DNA of 47,972 nucleotides, taken from the NCBI RefSeq assembly GCF_009391885.1, contig NZ_VZII01000053.1, forward strand, positions 1 through 47,972. The letters run 5' to 3'. Position 1 is the stretch's first letter; each line of letters opens with the position of its first letter. The stretch comes from Pseudomonas sp. MN1F (GTDB taxonomy: Bacteria > Pseudomonadota > Gammaproteobacteria > Pseudomonadales > Pseudomonadaceae). This document shows positions 26,662 through 33,191 of the stretch, in pieces. Under the pieces are notes generated by a model that was not told the origin of the DNA, searched no databases, and saw nothing but the letters and a program-made list of their open reading frames with translations. Made by a program: the position numbers and the translations under genes.

Positions 26662-27855
26662 ATGACCCTCGCCAATGACCCAATTGTTATCGTCAGCGCC
26701 GTGCGCACGCCCATGGGCGGCCTGCAGGGTGACCTCAAGAGCCTGAGCGCGCCGCAGCTGGGCAGCGCCGCCATCCGTGGTGCAGTGGCGCGTGCAGGCA
26801 TCGATGCCACCAGCGTCGAGCAAGTGCTGTTCGGCTGCGTGCTGCCCGCCGGCCTCGGCCAGGCACCGGCGCGCCAGGCGGCGCTAGGTGCCGGGCTGGA
26901 CAAGCACACCACCTGCACCACCCTGAACAAGATGTGCGGCTCGGGCATGCAGGCGGCGATCATGGCCCATGACCTGCTGCTGGCCGGCACGGCCGATGTG
27001 GTGGTGGCCGGTGGCATGGAAAGCATGACCAACGCACCCTACCTGCTGGACAAGGCCCGCGGCGGCTATCGCATGGGCCACGGCAAGATCATCGACCACA
27101 TGTTCATGGATGGCCTGGAAGACGCCTACGACAAGGGGCGTCTGATGGGGACCTTCGCCGAAGATTGCGCTCAGGCCAATGCCTTCAGCCGTGAAGCCCA
27201 GGACCAATTCGCCATCGCCTCGCTGACCCGCGCCCAGGATGCTATCAAGGGCGGCCGCTTTGCCGCCGAGATCGTGCCGGTGGAGGTCACCGAGGGCAAG
27301 GAGAAACGTGTCATCAAGGATGACGAACAACCGCCCAAGGCGCGCCTGGACAAGATCCCGCAGCTCAAGCCGGCCTTCCGCGAAGGTGGCACGGTGACGG
27401 CCGCCAACTCCAGCTCCATCTCCGACGGTGCTGCAGCACTGGTGCTGATGCGTCGCTCCGAAGCTGACAAGCGTGGCCTCAAGCCGCTGGCGGTGATCCG
27501 AGGCCACGCCGCCTTCGCCGACACCCCGGCACTGTTCCCGACCGCGCCGATCGGTGCCATCGACAAGCTGATGAAGCGTACCGGCTGGAGCCTGGGCGAA
27601 GTCGACTTGTTCGAGATCAACGAAGCGTTTGCCGTAGTGACGCTGGCGGCCATGAAGCATCTCGACCTGCCGCATGACAAGGTCAACATCCACGGCGGCG
27701 CCTGCGCCCTGGGCCACCCGATCGGAGCCTCGGGCGCGCGCATCCTGGTGACCCTGCTGTCGGCCCTGCGCCAGAACAACCTGCGTCGCGGCGTGGCAGC
27801 CATCTGCATCGGCGGCGGCGAGGCCACGGCCATGGCCGTCGAATGCCTGTACTGA
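26662..27855 (+). CDS. fadAx: Acetyl-CoA acetyltransferase (thiolase)
   Basis: Thiolase of 397 residues that cleaves 3-ketoacyl-CoA with CoA. Nucleophile Cys92 is in NKMCGSG, followed by EINEAFAV, the catalytic His in GHPIGASGAR, and the second Cys in ICIGGGEA. The length and motifs are those of biosynthetic or short-chain degradative thiolases rather than the long-chain FadA. ATG is preceded by AAGGAG. With the neighbouring dehydrogenases and hydratase it completes a beta-oxidation turn, plausibly of 2-methylacetoacetyl-CoA to acetyl-CoA and propionyl-CoA. Confidence 0.93.
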   Translation: MTLANDPIVIVSAVRTPMGGLQGDLKSLSAPQLGSAAIRGAVARAGIDATSVEQVLFGCVLPAGLGQAPARQAALGAGLDKHTTCTTLNKMCGSGMQAAIMAHDLLLAGTADVVVAGGMESMTNAPYLLDKARGGYRMGHGKIIDHMFMDGLEDAYDKGRLMGTFAEDCAQANAFSREAQDQFAIASLTRAQDAIKGGRFAAEIVPVEVTEGKEKRVIKDDEQPPKARLDKIPQLKPAFREGGTVTAANSSSISDGAAALVLMRRSEADKRGLKPLAVIRGHAAFADTPALFPTAPIGAIDKLMKRTGWSLGEVDLFEINEAFAVVTLAAMKHLDLPHDKVNIHGGACALGHPIGASGARILVTLLSALRQNNLRRGVAAICIGGGEATAMAVECLY

Positions 27856-27863
27856 GGTGAACC

Positions 27864-28991
27864 ATGCTGGTAACTGACGAGCAACAACAGATCGCTGATG
27901 CGGTACGTGCCTTTGCCCAGGAGCGCCTGAAGCCATTCGCCGAGCAATGGGACAAGGAACACCGCTTCCCGAAAGAGGCCATCGCGGAAATGGCCGAGCT
28001 CGGCCTGTTCGGCATGCTGGTGCCGGAGCAGTGGGGCGGCAGTGACACCGGTTACGTGGCTTATGCCATGGCGCTGGAAGAGATCGCTGCGGGTGATGGC
28101 GCCTGTTCGACCATCATGAGCGTGCACAACTCGGTGGGCTGTGTGCCGATCCTGCGCTTCGGCAACGAGCAGCAGAAGGAGCAGTTCCTCACGCCACTGG
28201 CCATGGGCTCGATGCTCGGGGCGTTCGCCCTCACCGAGCCGCAGGCCGGTTCCGACGCCAGCAGCCTGAAGGCCCGCGCACGGCTTGAGGGGGAGCACTA
28301 TGTGCTCACGGGCAGCAAGCAGTTCATCACTTCGGGGCAGAATGCCGGTGTGGTGATCGTCTTCGCCGTGACCGACCCGGATGCCGGCAAGCGTGGCATC
28401 AGCGCCTTCATCGTCCCTACCGATTCACCGGGTTACCAGGTGGCGAGGGTCGAAGACAAGCTTGGCCAGCATGCCTCCGACACCTGCCAGATCGTCTTCG
28501 ACAATGTGCGTGTGCCGGTGGCCAACCGCCTGGGCGCGGAAGGCGAGGGCTACAAGATCGCCCTGGCCAACCTCGAAGGTGGTCGTATCGGTATCGCTTC
28601 GCAGGCGGTGGGCATGGCCCGTGCGGCCTTCGAAGTGGCACGCGACTACGCCAACGAGCGCCAGAGCTTCGGCAAACCGCTGATCGAACACCAGGCCGTG
28701 GCCTTCCGCCTGGCCGACATGGCGACCAAGATTGCCGTGGCCCGGCAGATGGTGCTGCATGCCGCCGCACTGCGAGATGCCGGGCGGCCGGCGCTGGTGG
28801 AAGCGTCGATGGCCAAGCTTTTTGCCTCGGAAATGGCCGAAAAGGTCTGTTCGGATGCCTTGCAGACCCTGGGCGGATATGGCTATCTGAGCGACTTCCC
28901 GCTGGAGCGGATCTACCGCGACGTTCGGGTTTGCCAGATCTACGAAGGCACCAGCGACATTCAGCGCATGGTCATTGCGCGTAATCTTTGA
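27864..28991 (+). CDS. Acyl-CoA dehydrogenase, short or branched chain
   Basis: FAD-dependent acyl-CoA dehydrogenase of 375 residues that introduces the alpha-beta double bond and passes electrons to ETF. The N-terminal helical domain is followed by the FAD/substrate-binding middle domain (AFALTEPQAGSDASS). The C-terminal domain holds the catalytic base Glu361 in IYEGTSDIQR. The Glu position and length match short-chain or 2-methyl-branched-chain enzymes. It follows the thiolase by eight bases with GAGGTGA upstream of ATG. No ETF genes occur in the window. Confidence 0.93.
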   Translation: MLVTDEQQQIADAVRAFAQERLKPFAEQWDKEHRFPKEAIAEMAELGLFGMLVPEQWGGSDTGYVAYAMALEEIAAGDGACSTIMSVHNSVGCVPILRFGNEQQKEQFLTPLAMGSMLGAFALTEPQAGSDASSLKARARLEGEHYVLTGSKQFITSGQNAGVVIVFAVTDPDAGKRGISAFIVPTDSPGYQVARVEDKLGQHASDTCQIVFDNVRVPVANRLGAEGEGYKIALANLEGGRIGIASQAVGMARAAFEVARDYANERQSFGKPLIEHQAVAFRLADMATKIAVARQMVLHAAALRDAGRPALVEASMAKLFASEMAEKVCSDALQTLGGYGYLSDFPLERIYRDVRVCQIYEGTSDIQRMVIARNL

Positions 28992-29004
28992 AGGAGCAGA
29001 CTGC

Positions 29005-29778
29005 ATGGCATTCGAAACCATCCTGTTGGATATCCACGGCAAGGTTGGCCTGATCACCCTTAACCGCCCGCAGGCGTTGAACGCACTGAACGCGCAGATC
29101 GTCAGCGAGATCAACCAGGCCCTGGACCAGCTCGAGCGTGACCCGAACATCGGCTGCGTGGTGCTGACAGGCTCCGCCAAGGCTTTTGCCGCTGGCGCCG
29201 ACATCAAGGAAATGGCCGAGCTGCAATATCCACAGATCTACGTCGAGGACCTGTTCAGCGATTCGGACCGCATCGCCAACCGTCGCAAGCCGATCATTGC
29301 TGCAGTGTCCGGCTTTGCCTTGGGTGGCGGCTGTGAGCTGGCGATGATGTGCGACTTCATCCTGGCAGCCGACAACGCCAAGTTTGGCCAGCCGGAGATC
29401 AATCTCGGCGTGCTGCCGGGGATGGGCGGCACCCAGCGCCTGACCCGCGCGGTGGGCAAGGCCAAGGCTATGGAGCTGTGCCTGACCGGGCGCCTGATGG
29501 GCGCGGAGGAAGCTGAACGCGCTGGCCTGGTGGCGCGCATCGTGCCGCAGGCCGAACTGGTGGAGGAGGCGCTGAAGGTGGCGGCGACCATCGCCAGCAA
29601 GTCGATCCCGGTCAGCATGATGGTCAAGGAAAGCGTCAACCGTGCCTTTGAGGTCACGCTCAGTGAAGGCGTGCGCTTCGAGCGTCGGGTTTTCCATGCC
29701 GCGTTTGCCACCGAAGACCAGAAAGAGGGCATGGCGGCCTTCATCGCCAAGCGCGAGGCGCAGTTCAAGGATCGTTGA
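29005..29778 (+). CDS. fadB1x: Enoyl-CoA hydratase
   Basis: Crotonase-fold enzyme of 257 residues that adds water to 2-enoyl-CoA. The oxyanion hole is in AFAAGADIKEMAE and GGGCELA. Both catalytic glutamates are present, Glu111 and Glu131 (PEINLG), 20 residues apart as in authentic hydratases. ATG at 29005 has AAGGAG upstream; the frame open ten codons earlier overlaps the previous gene. It is the last gene of the operon, and a long palindrome (29810-29867) follows 31 bases later. Confidence 0.93.
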   Translation: MAFETILLDIHGKVGLITLNRPQALNALNAQIVSEINQALDQLERDPNIGCVVLTGSAKAFAAGADIKEMAELQYPQIYVEDLFSDSDRIANRRKPIIAAVSGFALGGGCELAMMCDFILAADNAKFGQPEINLGVLPGMGGTQRLTRAVGKAKAMELCLTGRLMGAEEAERAGLVARIVPQAELVEEALKVAATIASKSIPVSMMVKESVNRAFEVTLSEGVRFERRVFHAAFATEDQKEGMAAFIAKREAQFKDR

Positions 29779-29809
29779 GTCTTTGTGCATGCCTTGAGAG
29801 GTTCGTCGT

Positions 29810-29867
29810 CCTGTTAGATCGAGCGCCGCCCGCGCGGCGCATCGCAGGCGGCGCTTGATCTAACAGG
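29810..29867. repeat. Long inverted repeat (REP pair) after the acyl-CoA operon
   Basis: Arms 29810-29830 and 29847-29867 are complementary at 20 of 21 positions around a 16-base loop. The loop carries the REP core CGCGCGGCGCATCGC that is also seen, inverted, at 46-60. The right arm runs into ACAGGCGCTG (29863-29872), the same repeat tail as at 74 and 47818. In transcripts it would form a very stable stem and may protect or end the operon mRNA. The rest of 29779-30079 holds only the leader of the next gene. Confidence 0.75.
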
Positions 29868-29939
29868 CGCTGCAAATGTTGTGGCACGCACCGACCAGCG
29901 GATTCTGCACAATAGAAGCAAATTCGCACCCAATTGCAG

Positions 29940-29968
29940 TTGCTCCACGCGACGTGGCGCCTTAGACT
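29940..29968 (+). promoter_or_regulatory. Predicted promoter of the DksA-like gene
   Basis: TTGCTC (29940-29945) and TAGACT (29963-29968) are separated by 17 bases. The discriminator that follows is GC-rich (GCCGCCCC), as in promoters under stringent control. It would give a leader of about 105 bases before the ATG at 30080. The hexamers are only moderately close to consensus. Confidence 0.4.
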
Positions 29969-30079
29969 GCCGCCCCCTGTAAAAGAGTGCCGGTTGGCGC
30001 TTGAAGAATTCCGCTGCCGATGTCAAGGCGTCGGCGGCACCTGAATCGCCCAAATGCACATTTTTTCATAGAGAAATCG

Positions 30080-30484
30080 ATGACCAAGGAACAGTTGCTG
30101 GCCATGTCGGCCGATGACTACATGAACGCTGACCAGCTGGCTTTCTTTGCTGGCCTGCTACAGGCGATGAAAGTCGAAACCCATGAACGCATCGAGCTGA
30201 GCCGCGCCACCATCGAAGGCCTGGACACTCCGTCCGACCCTGCCGACGTGGCTTCGGTCGAGGAAGAGCGCAGCTGGCTGGTGAATGCCATCGACCGCGA
30301 CCAGCGCTTGCTGCCGCAACTGGAAATGGCCCTGGACCGTATCTCCGACGAGAGCTTCGGCTGGTGCGATGACAGTGGTGAGCCGATCGGCCTGAAGCGT
30401 CTGCTGATCAGCCCGACCACCAAGTACTGCATCGAAGCCCAGGAGCGCCACGAGCAGCTCGATCGGCACCAGCGCCAGGTCTGA
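30080..30484 (+). CDS. DksA/TraR-family protein with two-cysteine (zinc-independent type) finger
   Basis: A 134-residue DksA paralogue that should bind the RNA polymerase secondary channel and modulate initiation with ppGpp. The coiled-coil tip residues that contact the active site are kept: Asp53, Asp56 and Ala58 in DPADVA. The C4 zinc finger is degenerate. Cys96 and Cys117 remain, but the other two positions are Ser99 and Ala120. P. aeruginosa DksA2 has a similar two-cysteine finger and works without zinc. The ATG at 30080 matches family length. It is followed by a strong terminator. Confidence 0.85.
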   Translation: MTKEQLLAMSADDYMNADQLAFFAGLLQAMKVETHERIELSRATIEGLDTPSDPADVASVEEERSWLVNAIDRDQRLLPQLEMALDRISDESFGWCDDSGEPIGLKRLLISPTTKYCIEAQERHEQLDRHQRQV

Positions 30485-30499
30485 CCCGCGCAGTGTGCA

Positions 30500-30531
30500 A
30501 AGCCCCACGGAGCAATCCCTGGGGCTTTTTG
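30500..30531 (+). terminator. Rho-independent terminator after the DksA-like gene
   Basis: Arms AAGCCCCA (30500-30507) and TGGGGCTT (30520-30527) form an eight-base-pair stem, followed directly by a run of T. It lies 16 bases after the stop codon and is textbook in form. Confidence 0.88.
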
Positions 30532-30668
30532 CGTTTCGTGCGTGAAGGGCTTGCACTGTTTGTTGCTCAGGATGCAACACTGCTGTACCGGTATGCGCTG
30601 TTACACGGCAGTCGCTGGGCGTATCATGGCCTTATCGTTAGGGTGCTATCTAAGTGCCGGAGGTCGAG

Positions 30669-30863
30669 ATGAACAGCCGAGTCGATGTCGCCGTGATGAT
30701 CGGTTCAGGTGTGCCAGCAGGCTTGCAGGCACTGGGCAAGCGGGTATGTTGGGTAGTCCTGGTCAATGGCGAGCGCCGTGGTACAGCGTTCGCCACCCGT
30801 CGTGAGGCCGTGGAATGCCAGGCTGCCTGGTTGCAGCTCATGCAGGATGGCCACGCTGCCTGA
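30669..30863 (+). CDS. Small conserved hypothetical protein, 64 residues
   Basis: The protein begins MNSRVDVAVMIGSGVPAGLQ and has a beta-strand-like centre (CWVVLVNGERRGTAFATRREA) followed by an amphipathic helix. The ATG has a perfect GGAGG six bases upstream, good evidence that it is translated. No signal peptide is visible and the function is unknown. It converges with the minus-strand small gene at 30870; a six-base hairpin (AGCGTG-TT-CACGCT, 30863-30876) lies between them. Moderately confident as a gene. Confidence 0.65.
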   Translation: MNSRVDVAVMIGSGVPAGLQALGKRVCWVVLVNGERRGTAFATRREAVECQAAWLQLMQDGHAA

Positions 30864-30869
30864 GCGTGT

Positions 30870-31067
30870 TCACGCTTCCAGGCTACGGGCCAGTGCGCAG
30901 GCATCGCGGTGCAGTCGACGAAAGCCTTTGACTCTGCCAGTGGCGCTTTCGGTAATATGGAAGAACTCGACCCCTGCGGGTATGACGACGTAACGTGGCC
31001 TGTTACTGACGCATGTGAGGTAAGAAATGTTCTTTACCTCTCGACGGATTTCAGTGTTTTCGTGCAT
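30870..31067 (-). CDS. Small hypothetical protein, 65 residues
   Basis: The protein begins MHENTEIRREVKNISYLTCV and is rich in Arg; it has a segment YVVIPAGVEFFHI that looks like a short beta core. The ATG has GGGGAA six bases upstream on the minus strand. Function is unknown; the size and charge would fit a small DNA- or RNA-binding protein, but no motif shows this. A real gene is supported by the ribosome site, by convergent packing with its neighbour and by lying outside other genes. Confidence 0.55.
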   Translation of the reverse strand: MHENTEIRREVKNISYLTCVSNRPRYVVIPAGVEFFHITESATGRVKGFRRLHRDACALARSLEA

Positions 31068-31173
31068 ATTTATTCCCCGGTAATGCGCTGATGGATGCCT
31101 GAGCCCGTTCTGCCGAGGGGCCTGCCGTTATCTATCGCATCTTTTCTGGCGGGTTTGTTGTCAGACATTACGC

Positions 31174-31263
31174 TTCCCTGATAGGGAATATGCCGAAAGC
31201 CTGTTTTGAGGCTACGTCTGGCAAGCCAGAGTAAAGTTTCCTGCGAGCTGCATCGCCAGCAGG
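31174..31263. other. Cluster of four consecutive hairpins in intergenic space
   Basis: Within 90 bases are TTCCCT-GAT-AGGGAA (31174-31188), AGCCT-N6-AGGCT (31198-31213), TCTGGC-AA-GCCAGA (31217-31230) and CCTGC-N14-GCAGG (31240-31263). The region 31068-31374 has no gene I can support. The cluster could be a structured leader of the gene at 31375, a small RNA, or several operators. No T-tract follows any of them. Confidence 0.45.
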
Positions 31264-31374
31264 CACAGACGATTCGTGCATCACTTTATTATTCTTTTCG
31301 CCTATTGAATTGAAATGGCCGCGCCTCACCGACTCCGAGTGAGGGCGGATGTCACCGGTTTGAGGATTACTTCA

Positions 31375-31845
31375 TTGGCAGTCAGTACACTGGATACCCA
31401 CGCCTTGTTTGCCCTGGGCGATTTGCGCGGCAAGTTGGCCAAGCTATTTCAGGGCCGTTTCATCTATGTCACCGAACAGAACCCCGAAGGCCTGTACATG
31501 GCCGAGATCGACACCGAGAGCGCCTTGGTGGTCGATGACAAGCAGCGCCTGGAATTGAAGGTCGGCGATCACTTCCGCGCCGCCGTTTTGCCTAGCCGCG
31601 AAGGCGGCAAACTGGAAATGCGCTTTCGCGAAATCAAACTGAACGTTTACGGTGTGGGCGACTACGCCTTTGTTTCGGTGCCGGAAGGCGAGGGCATCGT
31701 GTTCCGCGAAGGCCAGGGTGTGATGCTGGTGTTTGCCGCGCAACAACAGGTTCAGGAAGGCCTGGGCAAGTTGCTCAAGGCGGTGACCGGCAAGGTCGCC
31801 AAGTGGCGCAAGGGCGAGCTGACCACCTTCAAGGCCAGTGAATGA
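31375..31845 (+). CDS. Conserved hypothetical protein, about 156 residues
   Basis: A cytoplasmic protein beginning (from a TTG) LAVSTLDTHALFALGDLRGK, with no signal peptide or helix. I do not recognise a domain. It is beta-rich, with alternating charged and hydrophobic residues (YMAEIDTESALVVDDKQRLELKVGDHFRAAVL), and ends in a basic helix (KAVTGKVAKWRKGELTTFK). An ATG at 31315 would add 20 residues but has no ribosome site; GAGG lies nine bases before the TTG. It overlaps the next gene by four bases (ATGA), so the two form an operon. Confidence 0.72.
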   Translation: MAVSTLDTHALFALGDLRGKLAKLFQGRFIYVTEQNPEGLYMAEIDTESALVVDDKQRLELKVGDHFRAAVLPSREGGKLEMRFREIKLNVYGVGDYAFVSVPEGEGIVFREGQGVMLVFAAQQQVQEGLGKLLKAVTGKVAKWRKGELTTFKASE

Positions 31846-32054
31846 GCGAAAGTGACGAAGCGCCTGGGACGCGTGCCGATTTTCATCGGCAACACCAGGC
31901 GCAAGCCATGGCCGAGGCCCAGCGCCTGCTGGCGCAACGTGAGGCGATGGGCTCGGGCTGGTTGACCTGGGTGGCAGCCCAGTTGTATCAGCTGAGCCCT
32001 CCACCTTATGCCGCGATGGTACGGCGCGAGTTGCAGCGCCTGGCCCAGGGCTGA
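31842..32054 (+). CDS. Small conserved hypothetical protein, 70 residues
   Basis: The protein MSESDEAPGTRADFHRQHQA... is helical, with a motif GSGWLTWVAAQLYQLSPPPYAAMVRRELQRL that looks like an amphipathic C-terminal domain. It is translationally coupled to the gene before it through an ATGA overlap, and the two stay together in my memory of other pseudomonads. No function is known to me. It converges with mnhG with an 11-base gap. Confidence 0.7.
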   Translation: MSESDEAPGTRADFHRQHQAQAMAEAQRLLAQREAMGSGWLTWVAAQLYQLSPPPYAAMVRRELQRLAQG

Positions 32055-32065
32055 GCTCAGCTGTT

Positions 32066-32431
32066 TCAATGGCCGTGATCGCGGCCGCTGCTCACTTCTT
32101 CCGGTACGGCTTCTCGCGCCATGCGCTTGCGGAACAGCGCTGCCCTGGCCAGCAGCAGGGTAGTGACCGGTACGGTGATCGACAGCAGGATAGGAATCAG
32201 CCAGGCGTGCAGCACCGGGCTACCCTTGAGCCAGGAAAAGTAGATGATCGATGCCAGCGCCACGCACCAGGCGCCGATGGTCGACGCCAGTGCTGGCGGG
32301 TGCATGCGCTGAAAGTAGTCTTTCAGGCGCAGCAGGCCAATGGCGCCGATCAGCGCAAAGAGGCTGCCGATCAGCAGCAGGGCGGCAGTGACCAGCTCCA
32401 GCCAAAACGGCAGTTCAAGGGTTTCGGTCAT
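32066..32431 (-). CDS. mnhG: Na+(K+)/H+ antiporter subunit G
   Basis: A 121-residue membrane protein with three hydrophobic segments (about 10-35, 45-65 and 72-95), typical of MnhG/PhaG. The subunit is part of the multi-component Mrp/Mnh/Sha antiporter, which expels monovalent cations in exchange for protons. The conserved GAIGLLRLKDYFQRMHPPALASTIG segment is recognisable. The tail is rich in basic residues and His. It is the last gene of the operon and overlaps mnhF by four bases. Confidence 0.92.
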   Translation of the reverse strand: MTETLELPFWLELVTAALLLIGSLFALIGAIGLLRLKDYFQRMHPPALASTIGAWCVALASIIYFSWLKGSPVLHAWLIPILLSITVPVTTLLLARAALFRKRMAREAVPEEVSSGRDHGH

Positions 32432-32706
32432 TCGATCACCTCACCACGCAACAGGAACTTGGCCAGGGCGAACGAGCCGACAAAGCCGAACAGGGCAATC
32501 AGCAGTGCACCCTCGAAGTAGGTGTCACTGGCATAGCGGATCCCCAGCACCAGCATCGTCAGCATGCCCAGGATGTACAGGTAGTCCAGCGCCAGCACCC
32601 GGTCCTGGGCGGAGGGGCCGCGGAACAGCCGGATCAACGCCAGGCCCATGGCCAGGGCGAAGATGAACAGGCTGGCGAGGACTGCGTTGGCGAGCAGGCC
32701 TGTCAT
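32428..32706 (-). CDS. mnhF: Na+(K+)/H+ antiporter subunit F
   Basis: A 92-residue protein with three membrane segments and the conserved LIRLFRGPSAQDRVLALDYL motif of MnhF/PhaF. The ATG at 32706 gives family length; the frame open further upstream lies inside mnhE. It overlaps mnhE and mnhG by four bases each (ATGA), the usual coupling of this operon. Confidence 0.92.
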   Translation of the reverse strand: MTGLLANAVLASLFIFALAMGLALIRLFRGPSAQDRVLALDYLYILGMLTMLVLGIRYASDTYFEGALLIALFGFVGSFALAKFLLRGEVIE

Positions 32707-33191
32707 TCGAAGATCTCCATCAACGGGCGTTCGTAGGTGAGCTTGAAGTGCTCGATGAAGGCCGTTTCGTCGTCCAGGTCGAACACATGCAGCAGCAGTA
32801 CGCTGCGGTCCAGGGCCAGCTCCGACCACACGGTGCCGGGCACCACCGTGGTGATCATCGACAGTGCCGCGAGGCCGTGGGCGTCGCGCAGGTCCAGCGG
32901 GATATGCACGAAGGCAGAGCGCGGTGGGCGTTGCCCGGCGCGCAGCACGCCAATGGCGACCAGCAGGTTGGAATGGATGACATCGATGCCGACCCGGCCA
33001 ATCAGCCTTGCCACCACCCAGGGTTTGCGCACATGCGCGTGTTGCGGGCGCAACGGTGCCATCAGTAGCGGGGCCAGCACGCCAAGTGCTGCACCCAGTA
33101 ACAGGTTGCCGGGGCTGAGCGACAGGTTCAACAGCAACCACAGCACGAACAATGCAGCAGACAGCAGCGGAGCGGGGAACAGTCGGCTCAT
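32703..33191 (-). CDS. mnhE: Na+(K+)/H+ antiporter subunit E
   Basis: A 162-residue MnhE/PhaE protein. Two or three N-terminal membrane segments are followed by a cytoplasmic part with the family motif SMITTVVPGTVWSELALDRS and the acidic VFDLDDE. The start MSRLFPAPLLSAALFVLWLL at 33191 overlaps the mnhD stop (ATGA). Subunit roles in the complex are not well separated in the literature that I know. Confidence 0.92.
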   Translation of the reverse strand: MSRLFPAPLLSAALFVLWLLLNLSLSPGNLLLGAALGVLAPLLMAPLRPQHAHVRKPWVVARLIGRVGIDVIHSNLLVAIGVLRAGQRPPRSAFVHIPLDLRDAHGLAALSMITTVVPGTVWSELALDRSVLLLHVFDLDDETAFIEHFKLTYERPLMEIFE

